From: Nitrosomonas sp. Nm34
Lineage (GTDB): Bacteria > Pseudomonadota > Gammaproteobacteria > Burkholderiales > Nitrosomonadaceae
Assembly: GCF_900113925.1 (NCBI RefSeq)
Contig: NZ_FORD01000023.1
Coordinates: 1 to 52,274 of the forward strand
Direction of reading: 5' to 3'
Length of the DNA stretch: 52,274 nt
Position numbers and translations under genes: made by a program. Positions within the stretch are counted from its first letter, which is position 1, and each line of letters starts with the position of its first letter. Below, in pieces: positions 7,268-16,512 of this stretch. The notes under the pieces are model-generated. The model ran no database searches and was not told where the DNA came from. It worked only from the letters and a program-made list of their open reading frames with translations.

Positions 7268-9784
7268 TTATGCACGTTTTTTCTTACTTGAAGACGGTGA
7301 TGCTTTAACTTCACTTGTATTTTCTATTTTTTCTTTGGAAGCCTTCTGCTCAAATTCAAACTCTATTTTACCTCCTTTTCCGATTACTAAATAAGCCGAG
7401 AATGGTCGTCCTTTCTTGGAAATAAATTTAGTTAACAAATCAGTTTTCCCTGTCTGTAGCAATTTAACGATTTGCTCCTGTTCAATAGCTCGGCTGAGAA
7501 TGATTTTTCCGGTTTTAAAGTCGCATGTGTGCGTTGCACCTACTGCCTTTTCGCAGACATAATATAATCCGTGCTCATAAACAGAATTGCTGCATTTGGG
7601 GCATTTGCCAAGAGGGTGTTGGTTGGAAAAATCAATTGCATCAGCTTCTTCCATATCGTTGCTACCAAACTCAAATTTCATCTCGAAGGTATCATTAAGC
7701 TTAATGATAGCGTTAAATAAACGTCCCATTTTGCTGCGAAACCCTTGCAATGGACCAATTTCACCTTTTGAAATGAGAGCTTCCATTTCTTCTATTTCAA
7801 ATTGCCGTCCAGCCAGAATTTTCCATAGAGCAAAATCACACTGTTGGCATTGAAACTTCTTGTATGTTTCTTGTATCACTCCCCCACATTTGGGGCAGGG
7901 AACTTTGAGTGTTGCAAAATCGCCACTAATCGTTTTTCCACGATGATTTTTCGCTTGCTCGACAATATGCTTCGTCATGTCAGCAATTTTAGCCATGAAA
8001 GCTTCACGCTTTAGTTTACCTTGCTCGATCTGACGTAATTTGAATTCCCAATCACCTGTTAGTTCCGGAGAGATCAACTCAGGTATTTTTAGCCCGCGCA
8101 ATAAGGTAACAAGCGAAAATGCTTTGGCACTCGGATATAATTCTCGTCCCATGCGCTGTATATAATTTTCTGAGACGAGGCCTTCAATGATGGCTGCACG
8201 CGTGGCCGGTGTGCCAAGCCCTTTTGCACTCATTGCTGCTCGTAATTCTTCGTCTTCAACTAGTTTCCCCGCTCCTTCCATAGCAGATAACAGAGTTGAT
8301 TCATTGAATCTCGCTGGTGGCCGAGTTTGATTGAAAATGACCTTGATTTCCTCAGTAGTAGCTGATTTATCCGCGCTGATCGCAGGTAAAACAGTGCCAT
8401 CATTCTTATCATCATGTATAAGAGATTTGCCGTAAACCACTTGCCATCCAGAATTAATCATAATTCTACCTTCTGTTTTAAAGGGCTCCCCTTCAACGCG
8501 CGTAATACGAGTTGTTACAAGAAATTCTGCAGCTGGATAGAAGATTGCAAGAAAACGTTTGGTTACCAGATCGTAAAGCTTTGTTTCCACATCATTTAAT
8601 TTTTTTGGCTCAAGTGAAGTTGGAATAATGGCAAAGTGATCGGAAACTTTCGTGTTGTTAAAAATACGCTTATTAGGTTTTACCCAATCAGAATCCAGAA
8701 TTTGCTTGGCGAATTGGCCGTATTGAGTGGTTGCCAGTGCATGTAGGGTATCTTTAACAGGCGCAATGTAATCTTCCGGAAGTGCACGTGAATCAGTGCG
8801 TGGATAAGTTAATACTTTATGTTTTTCGTAGAGCGCCTGTGCCAGCCCTAATGTTGTTTTAGCAGAAAAACCAAAGCGACTATTGGCATCTCGTTGCAAG
8901 CTTGTGAGGTCATATAATAACGGACAGGTTTCTTTTGCTGGCTTGCTTTCTTCGCTAACTATGCCTGGTTTGCCTTGACATTTGATCTTGATCGCTTCTG
9001 CTTTATTTTTCTCCCATATACGTTCTGCTCTGGCTTCACTATTTTCTTTATCTTTTGAAAATTTTTCATCAAACCATTTTCCTTTGTAGTGATCATGATT
9101 ACTAGAAAAAATAGCGTGGATCTCCCAGTAATCTTTGGGCACAAATTTTTTGATGGCTTCTTCCCGTTCAACCAATATGGCTAACGTTGGGGTCTGAACA
9201 CGTCCCACAGTGGTTTTATGGAAGCCACCTTCTTGAGAATTAAACGCCGTCATTGCACGGGTACCATTAATCCCAACTAACCAATCTGATTCAGAACGAC
9301 TGACAGCGGCTTCTGCTAATGGCTGCACTTCACTATCATCAAGTAATTTAGAGAAAGCCTCTCGAATGGCAGCAGGTGTCATGGATTGCAACCATAGGCG
9401 TTTAACGGGTTTTTTTATACCCGCGTAGCGAGTGATGTAACGAAAAATTAATTCTCCTTCTCGTCCAGCATCACAAGCATTAATTAGCGTATCCACATCT
9501 TTTCGTTTGATCAATTTTATCAATAATTTCAATCTATTAGCTGTTTTTTCGATGGGAGCAAGATCAAAATAAGGAGGGATAACTGGCAAATGATCAAAGC
9601 TCCATTTGCCGCGCTTGACCTCATAATCTTCCGGTACAGTCAGCTCAAGCAAATGGCCAACTGCAGAGGATAAAATGTATTCGTCACTTTCAAAATAATC
9701 AGTTTCTTTAGTGAAACTACCTAATGCACGGGCAATATCTGTTGCCACGGAAGGCTTCTCGGCGATGATCAATTTTTTGCTCAT
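7268..9784 (-). CDS. topB: DNA topoisomerase III (type IA)
   Basis: The 838-residue enzyme relaxes and decatenates DNA by passing one strand through a transient break. The Toprim domain starts at the N-terminus (LIIAEKPSVATDIA, then NACDAGREGELIFRYI with acidic metal ligands). The catalytic tyrosine is Tyr327 in LTYPRTDSRALPEDY. The C-terminus carries a CPKCGG...CQQC zinc ribbon and a second CPKC...C element, followed by topoisomerase C-terminal repeats (GPLQGFRSKMGRLFNA; KTDLLTKFISKKGRPFSA) and a lysine-rich tail. This is longer than E. coli TopB because of those added repeats, as in many betaproteobacterial proteins. It follows dprA and smg on the same strand. Confidence 0.95.
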   Translation of the reverse strand: MSKKLIIAEKPSVATDIARALGSFTKETDYFESDEYILSSAVGHLLELTVPEDYEVKRGKWSFDHLPVIPPYFDLAPIEKTANRLKLLIKLIKRKDVDTLINACDAGREGELIFRYITRYAGIKKPVKRLWLQSMTPAAIREAFSKLLDDSEVQPLAEAAVSRSESDWLVGINGTRAMTAFNSQEGGFHKTTVGRVQTPTLAILVEREEAIKKFVPKDYWEIHAIFSSNHDHYKGKWFDEKFSKDKENSEARAERIWEKNKAEAIKIKCQGKPGIVSEESKPAKETCPLLYDLTSLQRDANSRFGFSAKTTLGLAQALYEKHKVLTYPRTDSRALPEDYIAPVKDTLHALATTQYGQFAKQILDSDWVKPNKRIFNNTKVSDHFAIIPTSLEPKKLNDVETKLYDLVTKRFLAIFYPAAEFLVTTRITRVEGEPFKTEGRIMINSGWQVVYGKSLIHDDKNDGTVLPAISADKSATTEEIKVIFNQTRPPARFNESTLLSAMEGAGKLVEDEELRAAMSAKGLGTPATRAAIIEGLVSENYIQRMGRELYPSAKAFSLVTLLRGLKIPELISPELTGDWEFKLRQIEQGKLKREAFMAKIADMTKHIVEQAKNHRGKTISGDFATLKVPCPKCGGVIQETYKKFQCQQCDFALWKILAGRQFEIEEMEALISKGEIGPLQGFRSKMGRLFNAIIKLNDTFEMKFEFGSNDMEEADAIDFSNQHPLGKCPKCSNSVYEHGLYYVCEKAVGATHTCDFKTGKIILSRAIEQEQIVKLLQTGKTDLLTKFISKKGRPFSAYLVIGKGGKIEFEFEQKASKEKIENTSEVKASPSSSKKKRA

Positions 9785-9879
9785 GAATTTTGGCTAGATA
9801 ATGATATTTTTTATTAATTACAAAATTGAAATGTTCAGATTATTCAGGAAGTCAAAGGTATAATTTTTGTACATCTAAC

Positions 9880-9921
9880 ACTCTTTATTTTAAGGGCAGG
9901 TATTACCCATTAATAAAGAGT
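9880..9921 (-). other. Inverted repeat between smg and topB
   Basis: ACTCTTTATT at 9880-9889 is the exact complement of AATAAAGAGT at 9912-9921. Inside the loop GGG and CCC can extend the structure. It sits in the 178-bp gap between the smg stop and the topB start. There is no T-run directly after it on either strand. It may be a transcript end or an attenuator for topB; only the pairing is seen. Confidence 0.35.
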
Positions 9922-9962
9922 TTATATAAAGTCGAACAGAGTAATTGTTTTGCAACAATTAA

Positions 9963-10421
9963 TTAATGCCGGTATCGCGGATTACTCGCTATGAATAATG
10001 TCTCCAGAACATTGGGGTCGGTTAATTGATTTTGTATCCATAGATCAAGCAAAACGACAAGTTTAATCTTTTCCAGACTGGAATTATTTCCATTCATTTT
10101 AAGGACACGGTCAATTAATAATTCCCGTTGTAGTGGATTAAGAATACCTGCCTGCTCAAGAAAAAGAATAAATCCAAGTCCTTCCTTATCAATTGCTTCC
10201 ATTTCAGAAGGCATGAACCATCGTAGTGATTTGCTTTGAGCAAGCGTTGCAGGATAGTGATCATTATCACCTTTTGTAAGATCTGATAACCAATTAAGTG
10301 CTTGGTTAATTTCATCCTCTCCAAAGCCAGCTATAGTTAATTTATGCGTTAAGGTTGCAGAATCTGGGCAACCTCCTCTGTCGAAATAATTTTCGAACAA
10401 GTAAATTAAAATTTCGTACAT
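9963..10421 (-). CDS. smg: Smg family protein (DUF494)
   Basis: A protein of about 152 residues starting MYEILIYLFENYFDRGGCPD, the N-terminal signature of Smg/DUF494, a small helical acidic protein found beside dprA in many proteobacteria. Its molecular role is not established. The frame extends nine codons upstream to 10448, but family members start at MYEILIYLFE or a close variant and a purine-rich GAGAG lies upstream of that ATG at 10419-10421, so I use it. The rest (GFGEDEINQALNWLSDL; QRELLIDRVL) fits the family. It lies between dprA (66 bp upstream) and topB. Confidence 0.88.
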   Translation of the reverse strand: MYEILIYLFENYFDRGGCPDSATLTHKLTIAGFGEDEINQALNWLSDLTKGDNDHYPATLAQSKSLRWFMPSEMEAIDKEGLGFILFLEQAGILNPLQRELLIDRVLKMNGNNSSLEKIKLVVLLDLWIQNQLTDPNVLETLFIASNPRYRH

Positions 10422-10487
10422 ATAGACGCTCTCTTTCGCTGGATGCACATTAGCAGATTTTTTGTTGGATAAATTTTATCAATGGCA

Positions 10488-11582
10488 TTAACGAACTCTC
10501 TGATAACGGCCGCCAGGTAAGCTGGCAACCATTCCATTTAGCTCTAGTGTCAATAGCATGGCGGATACTGCTTCGACCGTCAAGCCACTTCGCATACATA
10601 AGGTATCGATATCGATCACGTCATAGCCCAAGTGGGGCAGCAATAGTGAATCCTCTTGCGAACCACTAAAATCAAGTGCTATGTTGGTATTTTCATGGGA
10701 TAACGCAGTCTGACAGTTAAGTTCATCCAGGATATCCTGAATATTTTCTATCAATTTGGCCCCTTGCTTAATCAATGCATGACAGCCTTTGGACAAAGGT
10801 GAATGTATGGAACCGGGTATGGCCATCACCTCGCGCCCCTGTTCTAATGCTTGTTTTGCAGTAATAAGTGAGCCACTGTGCAAAGTGGCTTCAACGACTA
10901 AACAGCCAAGACTCATACCGCTGATAATTCTGTTGCGACGAGGAAAATTTTTGCCCAATGCAGGCATTCCCAGGGGAAATTCCGAAATGATTGCACCTTC
11001 TTTTGCCAGCTGGTGTGCTAGCTCTCGGTTTCTTGCAGGATAAACAATATCGAGCCCCGTCCCTACCACAGCAATGCTCGCTGAAATCCCGCGTAGGCCA
11101 CCTTGATGTGCGGCAGTATCAATTCCTTGAGCCATTCCGCTAATGATGCAAAATCCGGCATTACTTGCAGCTTCAGCAAAGGCACTCGCATTGATGATGC
11201 CTTGGGGCGTCGCATTACGACTTCCAACGACAGCAAGGGCAGATGAATTGAGAAGTTTGCGTTGCCCTTTTAAGTAAAGCAAAGGAGGAGGATCGGCAAT
11301 ATTAAGCAGTAGCTTTGGATAATCATGATCTGCAAGGGTAATGATGTGGTTAGAAGGGTCTTCCAACCATTTAAGTGCACCATCAACTTTACTCTTGTCT
11401 GCACGTCGGCCGAGGTTATGAGCGGCTTGCTTTTTTACGATACGTTCCAGTTGATAGGTATCCGCTGAAAGAATTTCTCTTGGGCTACCAAAGGCAATAA
11501 GTAGCTTTCGAATGGATTCACTACTTAAGTTATCTATTAAAATAAGATTAAGCCAGGATTCAACATCTGGCGGAGCTTTCAT
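10488..11582 (-). CDS. dprA: DNA-processing protein A, natural transformation factor
   Basis: The 364-residue protein has the order SAM-like helices (about 1-75), a Rossmann-fold DprA/Smf core (about 80-285) and a C-terminal winged helix (about 305-362). Core motifs are LAVVGSRNATPQG, IISGMAQGIDTAAHQGGL, VVGTGLDIVYPARN, FPRRNRIISGMS and SLITAKQALEQGREVMAIPG. DprA binds incoming single-stranded DNA in the cytoplasm and loads RecA during transformation. It is also kept in species not known to be competent. It sits between the LysM gene and smg, the standard betaproteobacterial order. Confidence 0.95.
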   Translation of the reverse strand: MKAPPDVESWLNLILIDNLSSESIRKLLIAFGSPREILSADTYQLERIVKKQAAHNLGRRADKSKVDGALKWLEDPSNHIITLADHDYPKLLLNIADPPPLLYLKGQRKLLNSSALAVVGSRNATPQGIINASAFAEAASNAGFCIISGMAQGIDTAAHQGGLRGISASIAVVGTGLDIVYPARNRELAHQLAKEGAIISEFPLGMPALGKNFPRRNRIISGMSLGCLVVEATLHSGSLITAKQALEQGREVMAIPGSIHSPLSKGCHALIKQGAKLIENIQDILDELNCQTALSHENTNIALDFSGSQEDSLLLPHLGYDVIDIDTLCMRSGLTVEAVSAMLLTLELNGMVASLPGGRYQRVR

Positions 11583-11726
11583 GGTAAAGAATAATGCTTA
11601 TCGTGATATAAAAAAGATAATAAATACAGCTTATCATGGAAATAAGAAAGGCTATTGTGTATAAAAAGTCTGCGAATAATTTTCACTCATTTTGATACGA
11701 ACAATTTTAGTCTTATATATGGCCTA

Positions 11727-12749
11727 TCAGGGCGTTTTTACTGCATCCAATACTTTGATTGCTTGAGAACTTTGAGTAATTAATGCATAAGATACTTTAT
11801 CAAATACACGAAAAATAACTACTAAGCCAATGCGTTCATCGGGTAATGCTATCATTTCGTCGGAAGGAGATTTTACTTCACTTTTCCGATAAACGGCGAG
11901 GACATGACCTTCCTTTAACCCGTCATGAGTGCCTCGATTAAGCGTGATAATAGCATTTTCACCGATCTCAGTTAATCCACCATAGACAGAGATAATACGT
12001 CCCTTGATAGCAAAATGTGGTGCATGAGGCATATAGTAGATGTCTTTATCAGGAGGGGAAGGAAGCAAGCGATCGCCTTTTAATATTTCTTGGGCAGAAT
12101 GTGTTACCGTAACAGAGCTGATCTTAGCAAAATTTTTTACTTCAACATCCCCTAAATAAATTGCTTCATACCCAAGGATGCGATTATTATCATCCGGATC
12201 CATCAATGCCTTACTCGTACGAAAAACTTGCCATAAGGAACCTTTATCATGAGGCAAATCCTGTACATAGATGATTTCTCCCGTGCTCAATATTACTCGG
12301 TTGTCACTAGAGCCTAATATAAGGGGGGCTTTATCTAGAGCGTGTCTTTCAATAACTAATGGCTGACTCAGAAATGGTTTGATTTTGTGGATAGGAATAG
12401 TTGGGATACCATGCACTCCTAATTTTTCTATTCGCATTTTAGGAGATAATTTTATGATTGCTTTTTCCTCGGAAAGTTTTAATTGAATCCCTCTGGCTGT
12501 TTTTTCGAGGACAATGATATCGCCTGGATATATCATATGTGGATTTTTCATGGAATCCCGATTCTGATGCCATATTTCTGGCCACCGCCAGGGATCTTTT
12601 AAAAAGCGAGAGGCAATACCCCATAACGTATCACCTTGAACAACAACATAGCGATCAGGCGCATTATGATGTAGCTGAATTTCTGCTGCCTTAACGGTCT
12701 CATCAGAAAAAACGAATATAAGTAAAATCGCGGATATAATCACACGCAT
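11727..12749 (-). CDS. LysM domain-containing periplasmic or envelope protein
   Basis: A 340-residue protein with a signal peptide (MRVIISAILLIFVFSDETVKA) and one LysM domain at about residues 33-83 (YVVVQGDTLWGIASRFL through PHMIYPGDIIVLE), which binds N-acetylglucosamine chains of murein. The remaining 250 residues hold no motif I recognise, although GENAIITLNRGTHDGLKEGHVLAVYR resembles a small beta-barrel repeat seen in this family. Orthologs commonly lie directly upstream of dprA in betaproteobacteria, as here. A cell-wall role is likely and the precise function unknown. Confidence 0.85.
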   Translation of the reverse strand: MRVIISAILLIFVFSDETVKAAEIQLHHNAPDRYVVVQGDTLWGIASRFLKDPWRWPEIWHQNRDSMKNPHMIYPGDIIVLEKTARGIQLKLSEEKAIIKLSPKMRIEKLGVHGIPTIPIHKIKPFLSQPLVIERHALDKAPLILGSSDNRVILSTGEIIYVQDLPHDKGSLWQVFRTSKALMDPDDNNRILGYEAIYLGDVEVKNFAKISSVTVTHSAQEILKGDRLLPSPPDKDIYYMPHAPHFAIKGRIISVYGGLTEIGENAIITLNRGTHDGLKEGHVLAVYRKSEVKSPSDEMIALPDERIGLVVIFRVFDKVSYALITQSSQAIKVLDAVKTP

Positions 12750-12767
12750 AGATTTAGCCTGGGTTTC

Positions 12768-12900
12768 TCATTTGGGCGACGGAATAGTGTATGGTTGCGC
12801 AAGTGCAGGGTAAGGCGCAACATCGCAGAAGGGTTGTTCCATTCCAAGGAACTGCAACGCAGCCATATAATCCGCACCGGAAGGGAAACACCCGAAAGAG
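12768..12900 (-). repeat. GC-rich insert-like segment with a 32-codon frame
   Basis: This piece of the intergenic region between the LysM gene and def differs sharply in composition: by hand count 12771-12890 is about 52% GC, while 12901-12960 is about 22%. On the minus strand ATG at 12864-12866 to TGA at 12768-12770 encodes 32 residues beginning MAALQFLGMEQPFCDV and ending YTIPSPK. The same frame is open further upstream (FPSGADY before the Met). I believe similar sequences recur in Nitrosomonas genomes, but this is recollection and unverified. It may be a dispersed repeat rather than a gene. The rest of the 349-bp gap is AT-rich and holds the shared 13-mer ACTAGAACGAGCG at 12946-12958. Confidence 0.45.
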
Positions 12901-13098
12901 AAGAATAAAACTTATCAGAAAGATTTTTATATTCATAATATTAATACTAGAACGAGCGATCAACTGAGGAATCCAGGTTTCGTTTCTAATAGTTAAAGAG
13001 GTCTTTATTAAGATGCAAATCTTTAAATTGAATTGAACAGCATTCAAAGCTTACGATCTAACAGCAGAATTTATTAAACCGAATTAGGCTAGTTTGCT

Positions 13099-13605
13099 AT
13101 GGCAATTCTGAAAATATTACAATATCCGGATGAAAGGCTGCATAAGGTTGCAGTTCCTGTATCGACCATTACCGATGAAATTCATATGCTCGTTCAAAAT
13201 ATGACGGAAACGATGTATACCGCAGTGGGAATTGGTCTGGCGGCGACTCAGGTTAATGTGCATCAACGTGTGATTGTTATTGATGTTTCCGAAACTCGTG
13301 ATCAACTTCATGTTTTCATTAATCCGGAAATTATTGCAAGCGAAGGAGAATTTGATTATCAGGAAGGATGCTTGTCACTGCCTGGAATTTTTGAGAAAGT
13401 AAAACGAGCTGAAAATATTTCTGTTAGAGCAATGAATCTGAATGGCGATCTGTTTGAACTGGATGCTAGCGGTTTATTGGCAATATGTATTCAGCATGAA
13501 ATGGATCATTTGATGGGTAAGGTATTTATTGAATACCTCTCACAACTAAAGCAGTCACGAATTCGATCAAAATTAAGAAAGCGACAACGTGATGCTAAAT
13601 CCTAG
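13099..13605 (+). CDS. def: Peptide deformylase
   Basis: The 168-residue metalloenzyme removes the formyl group from the initiator methionine of new proteins. All three family motifs are present: GIGLAATQV (residues about 45-53), EGCLSLPG with the metal-binding cysteine (about 90-97), and QHEMDHLMG with the two metal-binding histidines and catalytic glutamate (about 133-141). It starts [14 protein letters not shown], the usual N-terminus. It opens the plus-strand run def-fmt-rsmB, in which deformylase and formyltransferase act at the two ends of the formyl cycle. Confidence 0.97.
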   Translation: MAILKILQYPDERLHKVAVPVSTITDEIHMLVQNMTETMYTAVGIGLAATQVNVHQRVIVIDVSETRDQLHVFINPEIIASEGEFDYQEGCLSLPGIFEKVKRAENISVRAMNLNGDLFELDASGLLAICIQHEMDHLMGKVFIEYLSQLKQSRIRSKLRKRQRDAKS

Positions 13606-13671
13606 TTTACTGGGTTTTGCCTGAATCTTTTTCTTTCCAAGCAATAAATAGGTTGATCTGAAGTTTTTTCC

Positions 13672-14613
13672 ATGAGAATTATTTTTGCTGGTACACCAGT
13701 TTTTGCCGCCAAAGCATTGCTTTCTTTGCTGAGCGCTGAATATCAGATCGTATTAGTATTGACTCAACCAGACCGTCCAGCAGGGCGCGGGATGAAAACT
13801 CAGGTGAGTGATGTAAAAAAAGTTGCACAAGCACATGATATTCCTTTGTTGCAGCCGCTTACATTAAAAGCGGAAACTGTTCATACTCAATTAAAAGTAT
13901 TTAATGCGGATGTGATGGTGGTCGCGGCGTATGGATTAATTCTACCCAAAGAGGTTTTAAAAATTCCACGTTATGGTTGCTTGAACATTCACGCTTCCCT
14001 CTTACCTCGCTGGCGAGGTGCAGCGCCAATCCAACGAGCGATATTAGCAGGTGACCAGGAAACGGGTATTACCATTATGCAAATGGACGAGGGGCTTGAT
14101 ACCGGTGATATGTTGCTGCAGCGTGACATTCCTGTTGACGCTGTGGATACGGCACAAACCCTTCATGATAAGCTTGCTGATTTAGGCGCGCAGAGTATTG
14201 TCGAAGCATTAGGATTAATGCAGCTTGGTAAATTGAGCGCAACTCCCCAGGATGAAACACTGGCTAGCTATGCTGCAAAGATCCAAAAAAAAGAAGCAGA
14301 AATTGACTGGCGAATGGATGCGGATCAAATTGATCGGAGTATTCGTGCTTTTAACCCTTACCCGGGAGCTTATACGTACTTTCAAGGTAGTTTATTGAAA
14401 ATATGGCAAGCTAAAGCTGTAAAAAATAATTCTGGTAAAGCAGGAGAAATCATTATGACCGGTAGTGAGGGGGTCGTAGTAGCTTGTGGAAGAGGAGCGC
14501 TGATTCTAGAGGTTGTGCAAAAACCTGGAGGAAAAAAAATGCCTATCGCAGAATTTCTGGTGGGGCATTCTTTACAGCCAGGCCAGCTTTTTTCTACCGT
14601 GGCGGATGGCTAA
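13672..14613 (+). CDS. fmt: Methionyl-tRNA formyltransferase
   Basis: The 313-residue protein formylates initiator Met-tRNA using 10-formyltetrahydrofolate. The N-terminal Rossmann domain begins MRIIFAGTPVFAAKALLSLL. The catalytic region shows NIHASLLPRWRGAAPIQRAI with the active-site His, and the MDEGLDTGDML segment carries the catalytic Asp. The C-terminal domain (SYAAKIQKKEAEIDWR, then IRAFNPYPGAYTY) contacts the tRNA. It lies 66 bp after def and only 8 bp before rsmB. Confidence 0.97.
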   Translation: MRIIFAGTPVFAAKALLSLLSAEYQIVLVLTQPDRPAGRGMKTQVSDVKKVAQAHDIPLLQPLTLKAETVHTQLKVFNADVMVVAAYGLILPKEVLKIPRYGCLNIHASLLPRWRGAAPIQRAILAGDQETGITIMQMDEGLDTGDMLLQRDIPVDAVDTAQTLHDKLADLGAQSIVEALGLMQLGKLSATPQDETLASYAAKIQKKEAEIDWRMDADQIDRSIRAFNPYPGAYTYFQGSLLKIWQAKAVKNNSGKAGEIIMTGSEGVVVACGRGALILEVVQKPGGKKMPIAEFLVGHSLQPGQLFSTVADG

Positions 14614-14621
14614 TTCGGAAT

Positions 14622-15896
14622 ATGATTAAAGCTCAGCACCTCGCTGTCATTGCTATAAGACGTGTTCTTGCAGGTAAAAATCTAACGGAAGTTTTACAGG
14701 AAATATGGCAATCGAATCCGCTTCTTTCTCATCAACAGCAAGGCGCCATTCAGGATTTGAGCTATGGAGTGCTGCGTTATTACGGGCAACTTAATGCATT
14801 ACTTAATTTATTATTAGATAATACGCTACAAGATCTTAAACTGCGTTACTTACTATTGGTAAGTTTATATCAGCTGCAATACAGCAAAGCACCTTCCTAT
14901 GCAATTGTTGATCATGCTGTTTCTACTGCCCGTATTTTAAGTAATAAACGAGGCGCACCAGGATTAGTTAACGCTGTCTTGCGGAATTTTATACGTAATA
15001 GCTCTGCATTATGTGAGCAAGTTAGTAGTGATATTGGGAAATATTCCCATCCACAATGGTGGATTAATAAACTACGTAAACAATACCCCAACCATTATAA
15101 AACTATTCTGAATGCAAGCAATCAGCATCCTGCAATGACCTTACGCGTTAATGTCCGGAAAATTGGAGTTAAAGCCTACCAAGAAATGCTGGAGGAGCAC
15201 GGTATTAAAGCTGATTTAATATGGGATGCCGCATTGAAGTTGGCGCAGCCATTGTCAATAGAGAAACTTCCAGGATTTAAGGATGGTTTGATGTCAATAC
15301 AAGATGCAGGCGCTCAGTTGGCTGCACCTTTACTGGATGTGCATGAAGGTATGCACGTGTTAGATGCTTGTGCAGCACCAGGGGGGAAAAGCACTCATTT
15401 AATGGAATTAGCCCAAATAAAATTGACTGCGATTGATAGTAATGCGCAGAGACTTAAACGTGTAGCAGAAAATTTTGAGCGTCTCGGGAATGAACCTCAT
15501 CGTCTGGTATGTGGTGATGCGCTTTATCCTTCAGAATGGTGGGATGGCCAAGCATTTGACCGAATTCTGGCTGATGTACCCTGTAGCGCATCGGGCGTAG
15601 TCAGTCGTCATCCTGATATTAAATGGTTGCGACGACAAACCGATCTATCCCTATTTGCAAGCAACCAAGAGAATATTCTCAACGCTTTATGGAAAATTCT
15701 GAAAAGAGAAGGAAAATTGCTGTATATAACTTGCTCTATTTTTCATGAAGAAAATTTGATTTTAATTAAGGAATTTCTAAAATCGCATCAAGATGCTCGT
15801 TTATTACCTCTTTCGCATTCTGATATGGTTAATGGGCAGTTGCTGCCAAGTTCTTTACATGACGGTTTTTTCTATGCCTTGCTTTGTAAGACTTGA
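14622..15896 (+). CDS. rsmB: 16S rRNA (cytosine(967)-C(5))-methyltransferase
   Basis: The protein has an N-terminal NusB-like RNA-binding domain (about 1-130) and a C-terminal SAM-dependent methyltransferase domain. The SAM motif VLDACAAPGGKSTHL and the catalytic cysteines in DVPCSASGVV and ITCSIF are visible. I use ATG 14622-14624 (MIKAQHLAVIAIRRVL): the open frame extends upstream to 14484, but that part overlaps fmt in another frame. This gives 424 residues, normal for RsmB. It acts on the small-subunit rRNA and lies between fmt and the DUF4390 gene, a conserved betaproteobacterial order. Confidence 0.95.
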   Translation: MIKAQHLAVIAIRRVLAGKNLTEVLQEIWQSNPLLSHQQQGAIQDLSYGVLRYYGQLNALLNLLLDNTLQDLKLRYLLLVSLYQLQYSKAPSYAIVDHAVSTARILSNKRGAPGLVNAVLRNFIRNSSALCEQVSSDIGKYSHPQWWINKLRKQYPNHYKTILNASNQHPAMTLRVNVRKIGVKAYQEMLEEHGIKADLIWDAALKLAQPLSIEKLPGFKDGLMSIQDAGAQLAAPLLDVHEGMHVLDACAAPGGKSTHLMELAQIKLTAIDSNAQRLKRVAENFERLGNEPHRLVCGDALYPSEWWDGQAFDRILADVPCSASGVVSRHPDIKWLRRQTDLSLFASNQENILNALWKILKREGKLLYITCSIFHEENLILIKEFLKSHQDARLLPLSHSDMVNGQLLPSSLHDGFFYALLCKT

Positions 15897-16503
15897 TAGA
15901 ACACTACGACTTAAAATATTGTTGCAGATGATGGCGACAATATTGCTGATTTCATTGATATTATTAGCAGTACCAGCTCGGGGCGAAGGGGGAGGGGGAA
16001 TAGAGATAAAATCGGTTACGCTGGAAGCAGTCGATAAAGGTTACCAAATAAATCTTGATGCTGATATCACACTCAACAATACTTTAGAGCAGGCCTTAGA
16101 AAAAGGCATCATACTTTATTTTGTATCCAAATTCACACTCATAGATAGTCATTGGTATTGGCTAGATGAAGAGGTGGCTCGCAGTAAGCAGCGTGTAGAG
16201 TTGAGTTATCATGCGCTCACTCGGCAATATCGTTTGAGTGGTAATCGAATGATGCCACAAGGCTTTGACACGCTGCAAGAAGCACTCCAGACATTGGGAA
16301 AACAGCATAATATTCCTATTGAAATGAAGTCTACGCTGAAACAGAATGTAGAATACATCGCCACATTGCAAGTATGGCTGGATATTTCTCGATTAGCCAA
16401 ACCATTTCAATTGGAATGGTTTAGTTCAAAAGATTGGAATTTAAGTTCAGAAAAAAAGGAATGGCGTATTAAATTGCCTGCGCCCCCTAAGAACCTACTA
16501 TAA
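15874..16503 (+). CDS. DUF4390 domain-containing exported protein
   Basis: The C-terminal 170 residues read as a DUF4390 protein: VTLEAVDKGYQINLDADITL, then LEKGIILYFVSKFTL, YWLDEEVARSKQRVELSYHALT, RQYRL, and GFDTLQEALQTLG. A hydrophobic segment ending in AVPARG is a signal peptide or anchor. The start is uncertain. ATG 15874 gives a positively charged leader but overlaps the rsmB end by 23 bp; ATG 15928 or 15931 gives a shorter leader; neither has a good ribosome-binding site. The gene sits between rsmB and the NtrY-like kinase, 9 bp before the latter, as in other betaproteobacteria. Function unknown, probably envelope-linked. Confidence 0.8.
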   Translation: MPCFVRLDRTLRLKILLQMMATILLISLILLAVPARGEGGGGIEIKSVTLEAVDKGYQINLDADITLNNTLEQALEKGIILYFVSKFTLIDSHWYWLDEEVARSKQRVELSYHALTRQYRLSGNRMMPQGFDTLQEALQTLGKQHNIPIEMKSTLKQNVEYIATLQVWLDISRLAKPFQLEWFSSKDWNLSSEKKEWRIKLPAPPKNLL

Positions 16504-16512
16504 AGAGCATCT

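Noticed and set aside
12754..13047. A 97-codon minus-strand frame across the LysM-def gap
   Set aside because: Its C-terminal part covers the GC-rich segment in a different frame from the cleaner 32-codon frame and gives an unlikely cysteine-rich tail; the N-terminal part is AT-rich intergenic DNA. I treat it as a chance frame.
14484..14621. Extended N-terminus of rsmB
   Set aside because: The extra 46 codons overlap fmt in another frame and do not resemble the family; the standard start is at 14622.
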